Below are positions 1 to 10,050 of a stretch of 64,000 nt of DNA, in pieces. The stretch's first letter is position 1. Each line of letters opens with the position of its first letter. The notes under the pieces were generated by a model. That model was given only the letters and a program-made list of their open reading frames with translations. It was not told the origin of the DNA and made no database searches. This stretch comes from Sphingopyxis lindanitolerans (GTDB lineage Bacteria; Pseudomonadota; Alphaproteobacteria; Sphingomonadales; Sphingomonadaceae): assembly GCF_002993885.1 (NCBI RefSeq), contig NZ_CM009578.1, positions 1,305,251 to 1,369,250 of the forward strand, written 5' to 3'. Made by a program: the position numbers and the translations under genes.

Positions 1-2
1 GC

Positions 3-1019
<1,017 letters not shown>

Positions 1020-1026
1020 ATCTTCT

Positions 1027-1052
1027 CCCCTCCCGCTGGCGGGAGGGGGATT
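1027..1052. terminator. Hairpin between convergent acsA and Anbu genes
   Basis: A perfect 10-bp stem (CCCCTCCCGC / GCGGGAGGGG, 2-nt loop) fills the 33-bp gap between two convergent stop codons. Only a short T run follows on the plus strand, so it may be a weak bidirectional terminator. It also shares its core with the CCCTCCCGC repeat at 3747-3897. Confidence 0.55.
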
Positions 1053-1784
1053 TCAGAAATGAAAGTCGGGCAATTCGGCCAGCGCGATCCCCAGCGCCTC
1101 GGCCCAGCCGTCAGCGACGCTCTGGTAATAGGCGTCGTCGCGCTCGAACCGCCGTTCGCGCACGCTGACGAAATCGTCGCGCTCATGGACCTTGAGGTCG
1201 ATCGGCAGGTCGACCCCGGCGTTCGCCTGGATCGTCGAATCGAACGACACGCACAGCAATTTCACCGCATCCTCGAACGACATCGCCGGATCGTAGGAGC
1301 GGACGATCATCGGGCGCCCATATTTGGTTTCGCCGATCTGGAAAAAGGGATTGTCCTCGCCCGCCTCGATGAAATTCCCCTCGGGATAGATCATGAACAG
1401 GCGCGGTTCGGCGCCCTTGATCTGACCGCCGACGATCAACGAGGCGCGGAACAGCGATTCGGCGGCGGGCCCTTCATCATTGTGGCGCATCACGATACCG
1501 CGCAGCGTCTCGCCGATGGTCGTCGCGATCTGGAACATCGACGGCGCGGCGAGGATCGACGGATGCCGGTCCTCGGGCGCCTTGCTGCGCTCGTCGAGCA
1601 GGCTGACGACCGCCTGCGTCGTCGCGAGATTCCCCGCCGACATCAGCGTGATGACGCGCTCGCCCGGCACGTGCCAGCTCCGCATCTTGCGGACCTGTGA
1701 GATGTCGTCGACGCCCGCGTTGGTGCGGGTGTCCGACATGAACACCAGTCCCTTGTTGAGTCGCATACCAACGCAATAGGTCAT
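1053..1784 (-). CDS. Anbu, proteasome-type protease (ancestral beta-subunit)
   Basis: Ntn-hydrolase of the Anbu family, a proteasome beta-subunit/HslV relative that assembles into open helical rings. The protein (243 aa) begins MTYCVGMRLNKGLVF, so Thr2 becomes the N-terminal nucleophile after Met removal. SDTRTNAG follows, as in proteasome beta subunits. It is the last gene of a four-gene minus-strand cluster with transglutaminase, alpha-E and ATP-grasp genes, the known Anbu neighbourhood. The spacing to the transglutaminase is only 47 bp, so co-transcription is likely. Its substrate is not known; a role in trimming or degrading the product of the neighbouring ligase is inference. Confidence 0.9.
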   Translation of the reverse strand: MTYCVGMRLNKGLVFMSDTRTNAGVDDISQVRKMRSWHVPGERVITLMSAGNLATTQAVVSLLDERSKAPEDRHPSILAAPSMFQIATTIGETLRGIVMRHNDEGPAAESLFRASLIVGGQIKGAEPRLFMIYPEGNFIEAGEDNPFFQIGETKYGRPMIVRSYDPAMSFEDAVKLLCVSFDSTIQANAGVDLPIDLKVHERDDFVSVRERRFERDDAYYQSVADGWAEALGIALAELPDFHF

Positions 1785-1831
1785 CGAATCCCGCTTCCCC
1801 GCCCGGATGGCTTACCGTCGCACCGGCCCGC

Positions 1832-2635
1832 TTATTGCTGGACCTGCAATTGGACAACCAGATTTTCCTGCGCGCCGCCATAGCGCATTCCGCGAACCGG
1901 GGCAGCGCCCTGATAGTCGAGGCCGGTCGCGACGCGAATATAGCGCTGGTCGGGCGAATGGCCGTTGCTGACGTCGAAGCCGATCCAGCCGATGTGGTCG
2001 AAATACGCCTCGGCCCAGGCGTGGGTTGCATCCTGCTGGGTGCGGTCGTTCATCATCAGATAGCCCGAGACATAGCGCGCCGGATGCCCGAGGTGGCGCA
2101 TCGCGGCGATGAAGATATGGCTATGGTCCTGGCAGACCCCGCCTTCGCCCGCGAGCGCCTGCTCGGCGGTCGTCTCGGCATCGGTGACGCCGATGCGATA
2201 GGGCAATTTGTCGAGGATCAGCACCGACAGCGCGTGCGCGCGTTCGATATCCGACGCAAAATCGCGCCCCAGCCCCGCCGTCAGCGCGCGCACCCCGCGC
2301 CCCGCGCGGGTCAGCGGCGTCGGGCGGAGGAAGGTCCACAGCGGCATCACGCCGCGATGCGCCCCGATCACCCCGTCCCACGTCACCAGTTCGATATCGC
2401 CGGTGCAGCGAAGGATCAGTTCGCGCGCGCCGCCGTGCACCGCCACCAGATCGACGCCATTGCCCTGATGGTCGGTATAATGAAGCTGATGCTCGCCCCC
2501 CTCGACCGCGATCGTCCAGTCGTGGATCAATTGCTGCCCCGGTCGCTCCTTCGGCGTCAGGCGCAGCTGCTGGAGCGCATAGGCGACATGCCCGTCGAAA
2601 TGATAATGGGTGGTGTGATCTACGCGCAGCCGCAT
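1832..2635 (-). CDS. Transglutaminase-like cysteine protease family protein
   Basis: Protein of 267 aa with the bacterial transglutaminase N-terminal region (MRLRVDHTTHYHF, residues 1-13) followed by the papain-like core. The triad is readable: Cys168 in GEGGVCQDHSH, His205 in THAWAEAY and Asp221 in GFDVSNG. Family members act as peptidases or amidases on isopeptide-type bonds more often than as cross-linkers. It lies between the alpha-E and Anbu genes. An acyl-transfer or peptide-cleaving step in the same pathway is inferred from context. No signal peptide is visible, so it is probably cytoplasmic. Confidence 0.9.
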   Translation of the reverse strand: MRLRVDHTTHYHFDGHVAYALQQLRLTPKERPGQQLIHDWTIAVEGGEHQLHYTDHQGNGVDLVAVHGGARELILRCTGDIELVTWDGVIGAHRGVMPLWTFLRPTPLTRAGRGVRALTAGLGRDFASDIERAHALSVLILDKLPYRIGVTDAETTAEQALAGEGGVCQDHSHIFIAAMRHLGHPARYVSGYLMMNDRTQQDATHAWAEAYFDHIGWIGFDVSNGHSPDQRYIRVATGLDYQGAAPVRGMRYGGAQENLVVQLQVQQ

Positions 2636-2653
2636 GGAATCCTCATTATTCTA

Positions 2654-2758
2654 TGTTCCCCCGCAAAGGCGGGGGTCCATCATCCGGCCTTTCGCTCTCG
2701 ACAGACGCTGCCCGGTAACGGAACGGCAGGAGATGGCCCCCGCCTTCGCGGGGAAACA
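2654..2758. repeat. Palindromic repeat family A, copy 1
   Basis: Two GC hairpins in inverted arrangement. The left core is CCCCCGCAAAGGCGGGGG with GTCCAT, and the right is GGAGATGG with CCCCCGCCTTCGCGGGG. It fills most of the 152-bp gap between the transglutaminase and alpha-E genes, so it lies inside the presumed transcript. Confidence 0.85.
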
Positions 2759-2787
2759 GGAAGGGAATACATCCAAAACCATCCCCC

Positions 2788-3732
2788 CTACTCCACGAAC
2801 CGATAATCGCGCTCGGCCTGGCGCGCGAGGGCGGCGGTGGCGGCGAGGAAGCTGCGCAGATATTCGTGCAGACCGCCGTCGAAGATCGCCTGGATCGGCG
2901 CCGACAGCCGGTCGCGGCACAGCGCCGCGGCCATCCGTCCCGCCTCGGTCTCGTCGTCATAGCCGCGCTGGATATGCGCCAGATGCTCCTCCATCCGCTC
3001 GCAGCAGAACGCCAGGCTGCGCGGCATCTGGCGATAGAGGATCAGGAATTCGGCGATCTTCAGCGCACTGATCTCCGCCCCGTAAAGCCAGCGATAGGCG
3101 CGGTGCGCCGACACCGAGCGCAGGATCGTCTCCCACTGCACATTATCGATCGAGCCGCCGATATGCGCGACCGACGGCAGCAGCAGATAATATTTGACGT
3201 CGAGGATGCGCGCGGTGTTGTCGGCGCGTTCGAGGAAGGTGCCGAACTGCGCGAAATGAAAGCCGTCGTTGCGCAGCATCGTCCCGGTCAGCGCCCCGCG
3301 CACCTGGCCGTTCTGGCGCCGGATCGCCGCGAGCACGTCGGGCAAATCGTCCTCGCGCACCTGCCGCTTCAACAGCGTGCCGAGCGTCATCCAGCTCGTA
3401 TTGACCGCCTCCCACACCTCGCGCGTCAAATAGGTGCGCGCGGTGCGCGCATTGTCGCGCGCCTGCTTGACCACCGACAGGATGCTCGACGGATTGGCGG
3501 GATCGCGCAGCATGAAGTCGACGACGCGCTGCGAGCTGTAATCCTCGTCATGCGCCTGCCGGAACCGGCCATCCTGCCCCGCGGTCACCAGCACCGACCG
3601 CCATTCGGCCTCGGCGGTGTTCGACCGCGTCAGCGCGATGCGGAAACCCGCATCGATCAGCCGGGCATTATTCTCGCTCCGCTCCAGATAGCGCGCCATC
3701 CAGTAAAGCGAGCCGGCGGTCTTGCCTAGCAT
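2788..3732 (-). CDS. Alpha-E domain-containing protein
   Basis: Alpha-helical 314-aa protein beginning MLGKTAGSLYWMARYLERSENNARLIDAG, typical of the alpha-E domain and near its usual length of about 310 aa. This domain is found almost only next to, or fused with, circularly permuted ATP-grasp ligases. Its biochemical activity is not established; it is thought to be a partner of the ATP-grasp enzyme. Here it follows the ATP-grasp gene with a 199-bp spacer occupied by a large palindromic repeat, and precedes the transglutaminase gene. No signal peptide or membrane segment is seen. Confidence 0.92.
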   Translation of the reverse strand: MLGKTAGSLYWMARYLERSENNARLIDAGFRIALTRSNTAEAEWRSVLVTAGQDGRFRQAHDEDYSSQRVVDFMLRDPANPSSILSVVKQARDNARTARTYLTREVWEAVNTSWMTLGTLLKRQVREDDLPDVLAAIRRQNGQVRGALTGTMLRNDGFHFAQFGTFLERADNTARILDVKYYLLLPSVAHIGGSIDNVQWETILRSVSAHRAYRWLYGAEISALKIAEFLILYRQMPRSLAFCCERMEEHLAHIQRGYDDETEAGRMAAALCRDRLSAPIQAIFDGGLHEYLRSFLAATAALARQAERDYRFVE

Positions 3733-3746
3733 GGGCGCCCCTCCAT

Positions 3747-3897
3747 CCCCTCCCGCAAGCGGGAGGGGCAGCGAGACTTGCGAGCTTGCTCGCTAGTCGC
3801 AGCGGGGTGGGCATTTTTGCGCCGTCGCCTGCCCACCCCGCTGCGGCCAGGCGGCAAGCCGCCAAGCCTCGCTGCCCCTCCCGCTTGTGGGAGGGGG
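3747..3897. repeat. Composite palindromic repeat family F
   Basis: Nested inverted repeat of about 150 bp. The ends are CCCCTCCCGCAAGCGGGAGGGG and CCCCTCCCGCTTGTGGGAGGGG in spirit (each itself a hairpin), and the inner arms are GCAGCGGGGTGGGCA and TGCCCACCCCGCTGC. It sits between the ATP-grasp and alpha-E genes. The outer core matches the short hairpin after acsA. Confidence 0.8.
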
Positions 3898-3931
3898 TTG
3901 GAGGACGCGCGAGAGATGAGTGCCACCGCCA

Positions 3932-5386
3932 TCAATCCTCCAGCACCCAGGTGTCCTTGGTCCCGCCGCCCTGGCTCGAATTGACCACCAGCGACCCCTT
4001 GCTCATCGCGACGCGCGTCAGGCCGCCGGGGGTGATGGTGACGCCCTGCGGCGACATCAGCACGAAGGGGCGCAAATCGACGTGGCGCGGCGCGAGCCCC
4101 GCCTTGGTGAAGATCGGCACGGTCGACAGCGACAGCGTCGGCTGCGCGATATAATTGGCCGGGTTCGCCTCCAGCTTCCTGCGAAACGCGGCGATCTCCT
4201 TGCGGCTCGCGGCTGGACCGACAAGCATGCCATAGCCGCCCGATCCATGCACTTCCTTGACCACCAGTTCGGGAAGCCGGTCGAGCACTTCCTTCAGATG
4301 CCCCGGCTCCGAACAGCGCCAGGTCGGCACATTGGGCAGCAGCGCCTTTTCGCCCGTATAGAATTGGATGATGTCGGGCATATAGCTATAGAGCGCCTTG
4401 TCGTCGGCGATCCCCGTCCCCGGCGCATTGGCGATGGTGATGCCGCCGGCGCGATAGACGTCCCAGATGCCGGGGACGCCGAGCAGCGAGTCGGGCCGGA
4501 AATTGAGCGGGTCGAGGAAATCATCGTCGACGCGGCGATAGAGTACGTCGATCGGGCGATAGCCCTGTGTCGTGCGCATCTGGACGCGCCCCGCGACGAC
4601 GCGCAGGTCGTGCCCCTCGACCAGTTCGGCGCCCATCTGGTCGGCAAGGAAACTATGCTCGAAATAGGCGCTGTTGTGGATGCCCGGCGTCAGCACCGCG
4701 ACCGTCGGCGTGCCGCCGCATCGCGGCGGCGCGCAGGCCGCCAGCGATTTGAGCAGGTTGAGCGGGTAATCGCCGACCTCGCGCACCGAAATCTTCGCGA
4801 ACAGCTCGGGAAACATCTGGAGCATCGTCTCGCGATTTTCGAGCATGTAGGAGACGCCCGACGGGGTGCGCGCATTATCCTCGAGCACATGAAATTCATC
4901 CGCGCCGGTGCGCACGATGTCGATGCCGCTGATATGCGTATAGACGCCGCCCGGCGGGTCCATGCCCATCATCATCGGCAGGAACGCCTCGTTGCGTGAA
5001 ATCAGGTCGGTCGGCACGCGGCCGGCGCGGAGAATCTCCTGCCGGTGATAGATGTCGTGGAGAAAGGCGTTCAGCGCCCGCACCCGCTGCTCGATGCCGC
5101 GCGACAGCCGCCGCCATTCGCCTGCTGAAATGATGCGCGGGACGACGTCGAAAGGGATCAGCCGCTCGTCGCCATCGTCGTCGCCATAGACGTTGAAGGT
5201 GATGCCGGTGGTGCGGAAAAGCGCCTCGGCCTGCTGCGTCTTGCGCTGGATGCGCGCCGCATCCTCGCGCTCGAACCAGTGGTGATAATCGCGATAGGGC
5301 GGACGGATCTCGCCCGCCTGCCCGGAATCCCCATGGCCCGTCATTTCGTCGAAAAAGGAAATGCCCCAGCCCTTTCCACGCATCAT
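3932..5386 (-). CDS. Circularly permuted type 2 ATP-grasp protein
   Basis: Predicted ATP-dependent carboxylate-amine (peptide) ligase of the circularly permuted ATP-grasp class (DUF404/DUF407), 484 aa. Recognisable stretches are FDEM near residue 13, FNVYGDDDGDERLIPFDVVPR, RVRALNAFLHDIY and, near the C-terminal end, the ATP-grasp loop KEVHGSGGYGMLVGP. An internal ATG at 5344 is possible, but FFDEM before it is conserved in the family, so the upstream start is preferred. It is the first gene of the minus-strand Anbu cluster. It presumably makes a peptide or amide product whose identity is unknown. Confidence 0.92.
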   Translation of the reverse strand: MMRGKGWGISFFDEMTGHGDSGQAGEIRPPYRDYHHWFEREDAARIQRKTQQAEALFRTTGITFNVYGDDDGDERLIPFDVVPRIISAGEWRRLSRGIEQRVRALNAFLHDIYHRQEILRAGRVPTDLISRNEAFLPMMMGMDPPGGVYTHISGIDIVRTGADEFHVLEDNARTPSGVSYMLENRETMLQMFPELFAKISVREVGDYPLNLLKSLAACAPPRCGGTPTVAVLTPGIHNSAYFEHSFLADQMGAELVEGHDLRVVAGRVQMRTTQGYRPIDVLYRRVDDDFLDPLNFRPDSLLGVPGIWDVYRAGGITIANAPGTGIADDKALYSYMPDIIQFYTGEKALLPNVPTWRCSEPGHLKEVLDRLPELVVKEVHGSGGYGMLVGPAASRKEIAAFRRKLEANPANYIAQPTLSLSTVPIFTKAGLAPRHVDLRPFVLMSPQGVTITPGGLTRVAMSKGSLVVNSSQGGGTKDTWVLED

Positions 5387-5808
5387 GCCGCCGATCCGGC
5401 CGCGCGCGCTGGTCGGGCGTGCGGCCCCTCAAGTTCCTGCCTGCTGCGTCGCTTTGGGGCTACGCGGCCGCCAAGCTTATGGAGGGGATGCTAGCACCGC
5501 CGCACGGGAAGGCAAGATGGGTCAAAACATTCCAACCAATTGAAAATGCTTTCGTGTCCCCGCGAAGGCGGGGACCCATCTCCTGCCGGTTCCGTCTTGC
5601 ACTGACCGGCGATGGGCTCCCGCCTTCGCCGGAGCACGCAGCTATTGGTTAGAGCATCGTGCGTTAAATCTGCCCCGCTTCCCCGAGCGAGACGAGGGGC
5701 TCTGCCGAGCGAAGTCGAGGCTGCAACGCTGGAGTTCTCGCTCCGCTCGAACGGGCCCCTCGTCTTCGCTCGGGGAAACGGGGTGATTCAGATTTCGTGC
5801 CGTTTGCT
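5387..5808. other. 422-bp intergenic region filled by two repeats
   Basis: Gap between the ATP-grasp gene and the TSUP permease gene, both on the minus strand. About 250 bp is repeat DNA: family A at 5554-5637 and a composite family E element at 5651-5811. The roughly 165 bp next to the ATP-grasp start (5387-5553) should hold the promoter of the Anbu cluster; I see no convincing operator there. No small gene is supported. Confidence 0.7.
5554..5637. repeat. Palindromic repeat family A, copy 2
   Basis: GTGTCCCCGCGAAGGCGGGG followed by ACCCATCTCC, paired with a right half GATGGGCTCCCGCCTTCGCC. The right half has diverged (CCGGAGCAC instead of CGGGGACAC), so this looks like an older copy. Confidence 0.85.
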
Positions 5809-5811
5809 CTA
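5651..5811. repeat. Nested composite palindrome (family E core with outer arms)
   Basis: Inner family E arms are CCCCGAGCGAGACGAGGGGC (5681-5700) and CCCCTCGTCTTCGCTCGGGG (5756-5775). Outside them lie weaker arms, AGAGCA...AAATCTG on the left and CAGATTT...TGCTCT on the right, making one imperfect palindrome of about 160 bp. The right end touches the stop codon of the TSUP gene. Confidence 0.75.
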
Positions 5812-6543
5812 AAACCCGAAAAGCAGCCGCACCCCGACGAACCCGACCAGCAGCGCGGTCAGCCGCCGGATCAGGGTCGCGCCGCCGGCGCGGACCGCAA
5901 GCTGCGTCCCGATCGCACCGCCGATCAGCACCGCGATCAGCAGCGGCCAATGCCCCGCGATCGCGTGGATCATCGCCTCGCCCTTGCCCTTGATGAGCTG
6001 GCCGGTCAGCCCGAACAGGCTGTTGACGAGGATGAACAGGCTCGCGGTCGCGGCGACCGAACGTGCCTCCGCCCAGCGCACGAGGTGAAGGATCGGCGCC
6101 AGGAAGATGCCGCCACCGATGCCGACGACACCGGCAAGATAGCCGAGCGCCGCCGCGATCGCCAGCAACAGCTTTGCGGAAAGCGCGACCGGCTTCGCCG
6201 CCTGCGGCTGGAACATCAGCGCCAGCGACGAAGCGAGCAGCGACAGGCCGAGCAGGAGGATGAGCAGGCCCTGCTTGACCGGGGTCAGCCCGCCCAGAAA
6301 GGCGAGCGGCGCCGCGACCGCGATCAGCGGCAGCGCTTTCGCCCACGGCATCGCCCCGGCGCGCGCGAAGCGGATCGTGCCGCCGGTGACGACGATGACG
6401 TTGCACGCGAGGCTGATCGCCGGCACCAGCCCGACCGCGACGCCGCCGAGCAGCAGCAGTGCGGTATAGGTCGACCCGCCGCCGAACCCGACCGCGGCAT
6501 AGAGCAGCGCGGTAAGACCGAAGAGGGCGGCAAGGCTGGTCAT
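5809..6543 (-). CDS. TSUP (TauE/SafE) family membrane permease
   Basis: Integral membrane protein of 244 aa with about eight hydrophobic segments and two internal half-repeats. Each half starts with a glycine-rich loop: GFGGGSTYTALLLLGG near residue 19 and GVVGIGGGIFLAPILH near residue 140. TSUP proteins export or import small sulfur-containing or organic anions such as sulfite or sulfoacetate. The substrate cannot be read from sequence, and the neighbours (secA, the repeat-filled gap) give no hint. The predicted start MTSLAALFGLTALLYA fits the first transmembrane helix. Confidence 0.88.
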   Translation of the reverse strand: MTSLAALFGLTALLYAAVGFGGGSTYTALLLLGGVAVGLVPAISLACNVIVVTGGTIRFARAGAMPWAKALPLIAVAAPLAFLGGLTPVKQGLLILLLGLSLLASSLALMFQPQAAKPVALSAKLLLAIAAALGYLAGVVGIGGGIFLAPILHLVRWAEARSVAATASLFILVNSLFGLTGQLIKGKGEAMIHAIAGHWPLLIAVLIGGAIGTQLAVRAGGATLIRRLTALLVGFVGVRLLFGF

Positions 6544-6558
6544 ATTCTACCCCCTGTC

Positions 6559-6634
6559 GTCATCCCGGCGAAGGCCGGGATCTCGCCGGTGCGTATGGAT
6601 GAGACGGAGAGATCCCGGCCTTCGCCGGGATGAC
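6559..6634. repeat. Palindromic repeat family B
   Basis: Inverted halves GTCATCCCGGCGAAGGCCGG and CCGGCCTTCGCCGGGATGAC with a spacer of about 30 bp. It fills the gap between the TSUP start and the secA stop. The GCGAAGGC core is shared with family A, which suggests a common origin. Confidence 0.85.
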
Positions 6635-6658
6635 GATTAGGATAAGGACCAGCAGACG

Positions 6659-9394
6659 TCAAAGCACCCCGTGGCAATGCTTGTATTTGCGCCCCGACCC
6701 GCACGGGCATGGCGCGTTGCGGCTGATCTCCAGCGCCGCATAGGGATTGTCCCCCTCGGGCAGGTCGGGCCGCGGCGCCTGCATCGGCGGCAGGGTGTTC
6801 GCGATCACGCCCAGTCCGCCCGCGTCGAGGTCGGCGCTGTTGTCCTCGCCGGTGAAGGGGTCGATGTGGGTGGTCAGGAAATCGGGCAGGTCGGGCAGCG
6901 CCGCCGCTTCGGGTTCCTGGAACTGGAAATCGATCCGCGCCACCGTGCGCGTCACATCCTCGCGGATATTCTGGAGCATGCGCTCGAACAGCGCAAAGGC
7001 TTCCTGCTTATATTCGTTGATCGGCTGCTTTTGCGCATAGGCGCGCAGAAAGATCGCCTGGCGCAGCGCGTCGAGCGTCGACAGATGGTCCTTCCAATGA
7101 TGGTCGAGCGTCTGGATCAGGACCGACTTCTCGACATTATGCCACGTATCCTCGTCGACCTGTGCCGCCTTGCCCGCGGCCGCGGCGTCGGCCAGGTCCT
7201 GGAGGCGCGTCTCGAACATTTCGGGATCGACCTCATCCTCCTGCATCCAGTCGTCGATCGGCGGCGACAGGTCGAGGATGTTCGCGACGCGCTCCTTCAT
7301 CGCCTCGACATCCCATTGTTCGGGATAGCTTCCCGGCGGGCAGGCGTCGGCGATGATCGCGTTCACCGTTTCCGCCCGCATCTCCGCCATCACATCGTCG
7401 ACGGTTTCGCTGTCGATGATCTCGCCGCGCTGTTCATAGATGACCTTGCGCTGGTCGTTCATGACGTTGTCATATTCGACGACCTGCTTGCGGATGTCGT
7501 AGTTGCGCGCCTCGACCTTCTTCTGCGCGGTCTCGATCGCCTTCGACAGCCATTTCGACCCGATCGCCTCGCCATCCTCCAGATTCTTGTTCATCATCTT
7601 GGAAAACAGCGTGTCGGGGCCAAAGATGCGGAGCAAATCATCGTCGAGGCAGAGGTAGAATTTCGACAGGCCGGGGTCGCCCTGACGCCCCGAACGGCCG
7701 CGCAGCTGATTGTCGATGCGGCGGCTTTCGTGGCGTTCGGTCGCGAGCACGAACAGCCCGCCCGCCGCCTTCACGGCTTCGCGGTCGGCGGCGACTTCTG
7801 CGTTGATGCGCGCGATCGCGGCGTCGCGTTCGGGGCCTTCGGGCACGTCCTTCAGCTCGTCGTCGATGCGGAATTCTTCGCTGCCGCCGAGTTTGATGTC
7901 GGTGCCGCGGCCCGCCATGTTCGTCGCGATGGTGACCGCGCCGCGGCGCCCCGCCTGCGCGACGATATGCGCCTCGCTCTCGTGGAAGCGCGCGTTGAGG
8001 ACGCTGTGCGCGACGCCTTCCTTTTCGAGGAAGGAGGAGAGCAGCTCCGACTTTTCGATCGACACGGTGCCGACGAGAACGGGCTGGCCGCTTTCCTGCG
8101 CCTCGCGGATCGTGCGCGCGATCGCGCCGAACTTGTCGGTGATATTCTTGTAGAATTCATCCTCATTGTCCTGCCGCGCGATCGGGCGGTTGGTCGGGAT
8201 GGTGACGACGTTCATCTTGTAGATTTCAAAGAATTCGGCCGCTTCGGTCGCCGCGGTGCCGGTCATTCCGGAAAGCTTGGGATACATGCGGAAATAATTC
8301 TGGAAGGTGATCGAGGCGAGGGTCTGGTTCTCGGGCTCGATCTGGACGCCCTCCTTGGCCTCGACCGCCTGGTGCAGGCCGTCGGACCAGCGGCGGCCGT
8401 CCATCATGCGGCCGGTGAATTCGTCGATGATGACGACCTTGCCGTCCTTGACGATATAGTCGGTGTCGAGCTTGAACATCACGATCGCCTTGAGCGCCTG
8501 GTTGACGTGATGGACGACCTGCGTGTTCTCGATATCATAAAGGTTGCTGCCCTGGAGCAGGCCCGCGTCTTCGAGCAATCGCTCGACATGCTCGGTGCCG
8601 TCCTCGGTCAGGCTGATCGACTTCGCCTTCTCGTCCTTTTCATAATCATCTTCGACGAGCTGGTTCACGACCTCGTTGACGCGGATGTACAGCTCCGACT
8701 TGTCGTCGGTCGGGCCCGAGATGATCAGCGGGGTGCGCGCTTCGTCGATCAGGATCGAATCGACTTCGTCGACGATGCCGAAGCTGAATTCGCGGTGGAC
8801 CATCTGCGAGCGGTCGAACTTCATATTGTCGCGCAGATAATCGAACCCCAGCTCGTTGTTCGTCGCATAGGTGATGTCGCTGTTATAGGCCTCGCGCCGC
8901 TGCATCTCGTTGAGGTTGGGGATGATGATGCCGGTGGTCAGGCCCAGAAAGCCATAGACCGCGCTCATCCATTCGGCGTCGCGCTTGGCGAGATAGTCGT
9001 TGACGGTGACGACATGGACGCCCTTGCCCTCGAGCGCGTTGAGATAGCAGGGCAGCGTCGCCATCAGCGTCTTGCCCTCGCCCGTCGCCATCTCGGCGAT
9101 CTCGCCGCGATGCAGGACGATGCCGCCGATCATCTGCACGTCGAAATGGCGCATGCCGAGCGTGCGCTTCGACGCTTCGCGCACCGTCGCGAACGCCTCG
9201 GGAAGCAGGTCGTCGAGCGTCTCGCCGGCCGCCAGCCGGTCGCGGAACGTCTGCGTCTGCGCCTTCAGGTCATCGTCGCTCAGCGCTTCGAACTGCGGCT
9301 CGAAAGCATTGATTTTTGCGACGATCTTGCGGATCGAAGTGACATAACGCTCGTTGGACGAGCCGAACAGGCTCTTGGCAAGACTGCCGAACAT
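6659..9394 (-). CDS. secA: Preprotein translocase ATPase SecA
   Basis: Motor ATPase of the Sec pathway; it drives unfolded preproteins through SecYEG at the inner membrane. The chosen ATG gives 911 aa starting [18 protein letters not shown]. The open frame continues 13 residues further upstream, but AAGGA precedes this ATG and the N-terminus matches the family. The Walker A motif [11 protein letters not shown] lies near residue 105, with DEVDSI further on. The C-terminal [19 protein letters not shown] motif is the zinc-binding SEC-C tail that contacts SecB. Length and domain order are normal. A terminator and a small gene lie upstream on the same strand. Confidence 0.98.
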   Translation of the reverse strand: MFGSLAKSLFGSSNERYVTSIRKIVAKINAFEPQFEALSDDDLKAQTQTFRDRLAAGETLDDLLPEAFATVREASKRTLGMRHFDVQMIGGIVLHRGEIAEMATGEGKTLMATLPCYLNALEGKGVHVVTVNDYLAKRDAEWMSAVYGFLGLTTGIIIPNLNEMQRREAYNSDITYATNNELGFDYLRDNMKFDRSQMVHREFSFGIVDEVDSILIDEARTPLIISGPTDDKSELYIRVNEVVNQLVEDDYEKDEKAKSISLTEDGTEHVERLLEDAGLLQGSNLYDIENTQVVHHVNQALKAIVMFKLDTDYIVKDGKVVIIDEFTGRMMDGRRWSDGLHQAVEAKEGVQIEPENQTLASITFQNYFRMYPKLSGMTGTAATEAAEFFEIYKMNVVTIPTNRPIARQDNEDEFYKNITDKFGAIARTIREAQESGQPVLVGTVSIEKSELLSSFLEKEGVAHSVLNARFHESEAHIVAQAGRRGAVTIATNMAGRGTDIKLGGSEEFRIDDELKDVPEGPERDAAIARINAEVAADREAVKAAGGLFVLATERHESRRIDNQLRGRSGRQGDPGLSKFYLCLDDDLLRIFGPDTLFSKMMNKNLEDGEAIGSKWLSKAIETAQKKVEARNYDIRKQVVEYDNVMNDQRKVIYEQRGEIIDSETVDDVMAEMRAETVNAIIADACPPGSYPEQWDVEAMKERVANILDLSPPIDDWMQEDEVDPEMFETRLQDLADAAAAGKAAQVDEDTWHNVEKSVLIQTLDHHWKDHLSTLDALRQAIFLRAYAQKQPINEYKQEAFALFERMLQNIREDVTRTVARIDFQFQEPEAAALPDLPDFLTTHIDPFTGEDNSADLDAGGLGVIANTLPPMQAPRPDLPEGDNPYAALEISRNAPCPCGSGRKYKHCHGVL

Positions 9395-9454
9395 AGGGAA
9401 TTTCCTTGGATTTCGATGCGATGTGGGCGGCATGGGCGCCGCATGGACTATAAA

Positions 9455-9481
9455 GAAAACCCCCCGCGAGGCGCAGGGGGA
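9455..9481 (-). terminator. Rho-independent terminator of the small exported-protein gene
   Basis: On the minus strand, a CCCCCTGCGCCTCGCGGGGG hairpin is followed by TTTTCTTTA. It lies 31 bp past the stop at 9512 and before secA, separating the two transcripts. Confidence 0.75.
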
Positions 9482-9511
9482 ACGGCCCTATTTCAGGGCA
9501 AGCCGGTGCCG

Positions 9512-9799
9512 CTATTCGAGCGCGCGGTCGACGCCAGGCAACAGGCCGGGAAGATGCGGCGGCGCCGCCTTGCGCGGTTTGCCGCTGCTGACGCCGCTGC
9601 TCGAACGGCGAGTGGGCGGGGTGGCGACCGGGCGGTGTTCGCTATCGCCGGTGTCGGCCTTGCTCGCGCTTTCGGCCAGCAGGACGAGCGACCCCATCGC
9701 CATCGGAACGGCGGGCGCGGCAACGGCCCGGTCCGCCGTGGCAAAACCGGTGAGCAGCGCCAAAAGAGTCAGCAATAACCGCAAAAATCGCCCCTCCAC
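9512..9799 (-). CDS. Small exported hypothetical protein
   Basis: Not recognised. The frame is open up to 9937, but that extension begins inside the family C palindrome. A GTG at 9799 gives about 95 aa with a clear signal peptide (VEGRFLRLLLTLLALLTGFATADRAVAAP is the region; hydrophobic core near residues 5-16, cleavage after AVA). The mature part is rich in Ser, Pro and Lys/Arg with no recognised domain. A good terminator after the stop supports a real gene. The start codon is uncertain. Confidence 0.5.
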   Translation of the reverse strand: MEGRFLRLLLTLLALLTGFATADRAVAAPAVPMAMGSLVLLAESASKADTGDSEHRPVATPPTRRSSSGVSSGKPRKAAPPHLPGLLPGVDRALE

Positions 9800-9910
9800 A
9801 CGTCCGGAGCCCGGATTATTGCGCCCCGTTCCCTGAACATAGGGTGAAATGCGCGCGGCGTCCAGAGCAAGCGCGCGGGCGGGCGTGGGAATAGCCCGCC
9901 GTCTTTCCAA

Positions 9911-10016
9911 TTCGTCATGCTGACCTTGTTTCAGCATCCATGGCCCGAACGCGCATCCGGCACTCGTCTGGGGAATGGGCAGGCCATGAACCCTGAAACA
10001 AGGTCAGGGCGACGAA
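9911..10016. repeat. Palindromic repeat family C, copy 1
   Basis: Left half TTCGTCATGCTGACCTTGTT-TCAGCATCCATGG; right half CCATGAACCCTGAAACAAGG-TCAGGGCGACGAA. About 105 bp in total, between the two small exported-protein genes. Confidence 0.85.
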
Positions 10017-10050
10017 AGATAGGGGGTCGGCTTTGGTTTGCAGGCCGCCT

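Noticed and set aside
6671..9778. 1035-codon open frame on the plus strand antisense to secA
   Set aside because: High GC makes stop codons rare in the shadow frames. Its translation is rich in Arg, Ala and His without a domain, while secA on the other strand is complete.
9800..9937. Upstream extension of the small exported protein to 9937
   Set aside because: The first codons lie inside the family C palindrome, and the signal peptide begins only after the GTG at 9799.
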